Source: Candidatus Woesearchaeota archaeon
Lineage (GTDB): Archaea > Nanobdellota > Nanobdellia > Woesearchaeales > GW2011-AR4
Direction: 5' to 3'
NCBI GenBank assembly: GCA_018303505.1
Contig: JAGVYA010000014.1
Location: 1 to 32,372, forward strand
DNA: 32,372 nt
In this document: positions 30,066 to 32,372 of the stretch, one piece after another
How the letters are laid out: the number at the start of each line of letters is the position of its first letter
Position numbering within the stretch: position 1 is the stretch's first letter
Translations under genes and position numbers: made by a program
The notes under the pieces: generated by a model
Database searches by the model: none
Seen by the model: only the letters and a program-made list of their open reading frames with translations
What the model was told of the DNA's origin: nothing

Positions 30066-31443
30066 CTTGTTTCTCCTGGTATGTTTTGTCTATTATATCA
30101 TAACCTTGCTTGAAATAATCATTTAGTATTTTTTTTGTTCTTTCTGGATCACCAGCAGTTGCAGTTGAATATTTGAAAATAAAGTTCCATAATCCTTTTA
30201 AAGATATTCCAGGATATGGATTGGCCGGATATTGCCTGATTTCGCTTCCATTTGGAGATTGATCAAAGTACTTTTTTCTGCCCCAATAATTGAGCGCGTG
30301 TGGTATTTTGAGAGCTTCTCTATCAAATGCAACTTCTCCCATTCCCAGTGGTCTATCGAATGGTGCAGTGCTGAATTTTTCATAGATTATATCAAAGTAT
30401 CTTTGGTAATTGTCTACCCTTCTGCTTAAGGGATGAAACACACCACTAAGCATATCTCTGGTGGCATATTCCCAATCCTTTTCTGAAAATGTTAAAACAT
30501 GTTCAAACCTTGCGTCGCCTTGTGCTGTTACATGTAGTTCACTGACATCAGATTTATATTTTTCATCCCTTAGATCTATATAACCAACTCTGAACCTTCT
30601 GATGTATGGAAGATTAATTCCCTCTACTTGTATTTTATTAATGTCAGTGATACTAAAACCATGTATATCCAGTTCCAAAAGTTCCTCACCATTCGGATCT
30701 TCTTTGTACTCATTCCGGAAAAGTCCAGGAATTTTTACAACTTTCTTAAAATCGATCGATCTTGTGATTGTGTGACCTACATCTTCTTGAGATGGCTGCT
30801 CAATTGCTTGATCGTAAGAATAGTGTTCTGCGAGTGCTCCAGGTTTCGCGAACAAATAACCTCTTTTATATCTTCCATACATGTTTAGCAAGTCCCAAAA
30901 TGCTAGCTTATTTGCTCTTGTTATTAGCCAACCTTTATACCTTCCTATACCTGACAAATATCGGTTGTACCTAGTATCAATATGATTTTTCCACGCATTA
31001 GATATAATCTTTCCACCTTCTCCAGTTTGAATCCAATTTCCTGCTTGAGTTGTTGCGGACTCCGCTTTTTCAGGTTTTTGGGTTAGGTCTTGCTCCAAAT
31101 CCTGCTTCAATTGATTCATTAATTGAACAAAAATAAAATAAAACCTTCCCCATCCAACGGAATTTCTTGGGTCCCCAAGCTTGTTCCATATGTCACCAGC
31201 AGGTCCGATTTCCGCGCCTTCAATATGGCCCTTGATGCCACCCAAAATTTCCTCTTCAGTAGGCTTCATAGTCCCCAATCTTCTTTCAGCTTCTTTAATC
31301 TCTTCCTTGATACCAGTAACGGCAGCACCCTTTCTCATCCAAACTTCGTGTCTCAACATCCAGTTTAACAAAGTGTAAATCTCCAGTCTCATATCTTTTA
31401 TATCAAATGGCAACTCATCAGAAAAACTCTTCTCATTGTCCAT
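30058..31443 (-). CDS. 461-aa soluble protein, distant relative of the 613-aa protein (operon gene 2)
   Basis: No membrane helices or signal are present. The N-terminal third is helical and charged (EEIKEAERRLGTMKPTEEE); the middle shows beta-rich segments (FKKVVKIPGLFRNEY, ELLELDIHGFSITDINKIQV, FRVGYIDLRDEKYKSDVSEL). The C-terminal HALNYWGRKKYFDQSP region matches the 613-aa protein. The start at 31443 overlaps the upstream membrane protein gene by 46 nt, which is long; M18 (31392) after that stop is an alternative and neither has a good ribosome-binding site. Family unknown. Confidence 0.75.
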   Translation of the reverse strand: MDNEKSFSDELPFDIKDMRLEIYTLLNWMLRHEVWMRKGAAVTGIKEEIKEAERRLGTMKPTEEEILGGIKGHIEGAEIGPAGDIWNKLGDPRNSVGWGRFYFIFVQLMNQLKQDLEQDLTQKPEKAESATTQAGNWIQTGEGGKIISNAWKNHIDTRYNRYLSGIGRYKGWLITRANKLAFWDLLNMYGRYKRGYLFAKPGALAEHYSYDQAIEQPSQEDVGHTITRSIDFKKVVKIPGLFRNEYKEDPNGEELLELDIHGFSITDINKIQVEGINLPYIRRFRVGYIDLRDEKYKSDVSELHVTAQGDARFEHVLTFSEKDWEYATRDMLSGVFHPLSRRVDNYQRYFDIIYEKFSTAPFDRPLGMGEVAFDREALKIPHALNYWGRKKYFDQSPNGSEIRQYPANPYPGISLKGLWNFIFKYSTATAGDPERTKKILNDYFKQGYDIIDKTYQEKQGG

Positions 31444-32372
31444 GCAGCAAGTTTATTCTGTCTTAATTTTCTTTTTATCTCCTGCCAGCCTCTTGACCTT
31501 CCTTCCTGTACCATAGACTGTTTGTCTGCTCTTTGTTTAGCCCTCCCTATCACAAACAAAAATATCAAGGCTATGATTACAATTACAAGCGCCCCACCAC
31601 CCATTTTGAATATCCATCCAAACCATCCTCCAACACCAGTTGGCGGTGCTGGCGCCCCAGTTGGTCCAACTGTAAGTAAACCTAATTTCCAGAGTGGATA
31701 TCCAACAAAAGTGGCCAACCATCCCTGATACTCTGTTCCATAAGTCATTGCAGCAGAAGCCCATCCAACCAAAAATGCTGCAAGTATCCAGTTAGTGCCA
31801 AAGCCTTTCACGTTCGGTGCTGTACCCTTTAAAGCATCAGCTAGAACTATTGTAAAGATAGCTTCTCCAAGCAAAACAATGCTTGCAAAGCTTATACCAG
31901 CTCTTGCAACACTTGTACCGATTAAAATTGCCAAAGCATAGTTAACTTTATTTGTGCCGCCTGCTCCTCCTTTCAATAAAAATCCATTAAAGAAAAATAC
32001 CAACAAAGTTGTGACAGCCAAAAACGCCCATAACCTATATTCTGGAGGTGCAGGATTAAGTATTCCTTGCGCTCCAAACAAGTAATCAACAAATTGCTTT
32101 ACTACAGATTGATGCCATATCCATTGGTTGCCAATTTGAACAGCAAAAATCAAAGCAACCAAAAATATCAAAATTCCATAGCCGCCAATGCTTTCAGGTG
32201 ATTTCGGAACCTTGTCCTTTAACACAAACCCAAGCACAAAGTACAGGACAGCAGCTATTATGACTGCATTCACCAAAACATAAATGCTGAAGAATCTTGC
32301 TAATACAGGATGATTCCATATATAATCTTGGCTACCAAAAAACCATCCAATAAGCAAAGAGCCAGCTAAAAT
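31398..32372 (-). CDS. Polytopic membrane protein, N-terminus outside the window (operon gene 1)
   Basis: The frame is open to the window edge: five codons (ILAGS) precede the track start TTG 32357, so the true start lies outside. At least seven hydrophobic helices are visible (SIYVLVNAVIIAAVLYFVLG, GILIFLVALIFAVQIG, LWAFLAVTTLLVFFF and more), then a Pro/Gly linker (APAPPTGVGG), a last membrane helix (GALVIVIIALIFLFVIGRAK) and a basic tail. This head-linker-helix plan parallels the 875-aa protein at 22119-24746. It is probably the membrane anchor of the complex encoded downstream. The C-terminus ends shortly after the basic tail inside the next gene. Confidence 0.75.
   Translation of the reverse strand: MLAGSLLIGWFFGSQDYIWNHPVLARFFSIYVLVNAVIIAAVLYFVLGFVLKDKVPKSPESIGGYGILIFLVALIFAVQIGNQWIWHQSVVKQFVDYLFGAQGILNPAPPEYRLWAFLAVTTLLVFFFNGFLLKGGAGGTNKVNYALAILIGTSVARAGISFASIVLLGEAIFTIVLADALKGTAPNVKGFGTNWILAAFLVGWASAAMTYGTEYQGWLATFVGYPLWKLGLLTVGPTGAPAPPTGVGGWFGWIFKMGGGALVIVIIALIFLFVIGRAKQRADKQSMVQEGRSRGWQEIKRKLRQNKLAAWTMRRVFLMSCHLI

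Noticed and set aside
1-32372. tRNA, rRNA or replication-origin sequences
   Set aside because: No cloverleaf with a conserved T-loop, no rRNA-like stretch and no origin-box cluster was seen on either strand by eye; a covariance-model scan would be needed to exclude them fully.

Overview
The window looks like a chromosome segment of an AT-rich archaeon, probably a DPANN lineage of the Woesearchaeota/Pacearchaeota type. Many genes have a TATA box (TTTAAATA or TTTATATA) about 22-26 nt before the start codon, which fits leaderless transcripts; other, mostly operon-internal, genes have strong GGAGGT/GAGGTG ribosome-binding sites. Gene content mixes archaeal small regulators with bacterial-type envelope genes (Lgt, CcdA/DsbD, a CcmH-like domain). 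The placement is inferred from style and content; no rRNA or marker gene is present.

Left part (1-8.2 kb, mostly + strand): a broken DUF3179-like gene end interrupted by a GC-rich hairpin unit; a DUF255 thioredoxin protein fused to a DsbD/CcdA-type membrane domain; an ArsR / Cys-rich peptide / CPAC membrane protein cassette; small membrane and zinc-ribbon proteins; a ZIP-like membrane protein; an 8-codon peptide MGKGKGCC with a strong Shine-Dalgarno; glutaredoxin; glutamate dehydrogenase; the decayed tail of an amino-acid (NSS-type) transporter; and a single-chain AbrB/DUF2080-like + nucleotidyltransferase + helical protein. A structured, hairpin-bounded insertion-like segment follows, cutting short a second copy of a DUF2892 gene.

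Metal and thiol part (8.2-16.9 kb, mostly - strand): an operon reads SDR reductase, 11-aa peptide MGKGKKGKGCC, DUF5676-like protein, CCAHH membrane protein, DUF2892 protein, CopA copper ATPase and the truncated DUF2892 copy. Upstream lie a Met-rich probable copper-binding exported protein and a divergent PadR-family regulator with a TRASH metal-sensing tail, with palindromic operators between them. A CcdA protein and a CcmH-like/redoxin fusion make a second extracytoplasmic thiol-relay pair. TrmO and a membrane-anchored winged-helix regulator follow.

Central part (16.9-22 kb): a D-2-hydroxyacid dehydrogenase, Lgt, a polytopic membrane protein, then two different nucleotidyltransferase toxin-antitoxin-like pairs: wHTH + DUF6036-type NTase, and HEPN + MNT with four 16-bp operator repeats in its promoter.

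Right part (22-32.4 kb): large proteins with no recognised family. One unit is a wHTH regulator plus an 875-aa membrane/coiled-coil/Ig-like protein. The other is a tightly overlapping operon of a polytopic membrane protein (cut by the window edge), a 461-aa protein, a 549-aa helical protein and a 613-aa protein; the 461- and 613-aa proteins share a C-terminal motif. Between the two units sits a second AbrB-like + NTase gene with a small coiled-coil gene, bracketed by direct repeats. The best candidates for something undescribed are the MGKGK...CC micropeptides, the single-chain AbrB-NTase proteins with a shared tandem operator, and the right-hand multi-gene membrane complex.
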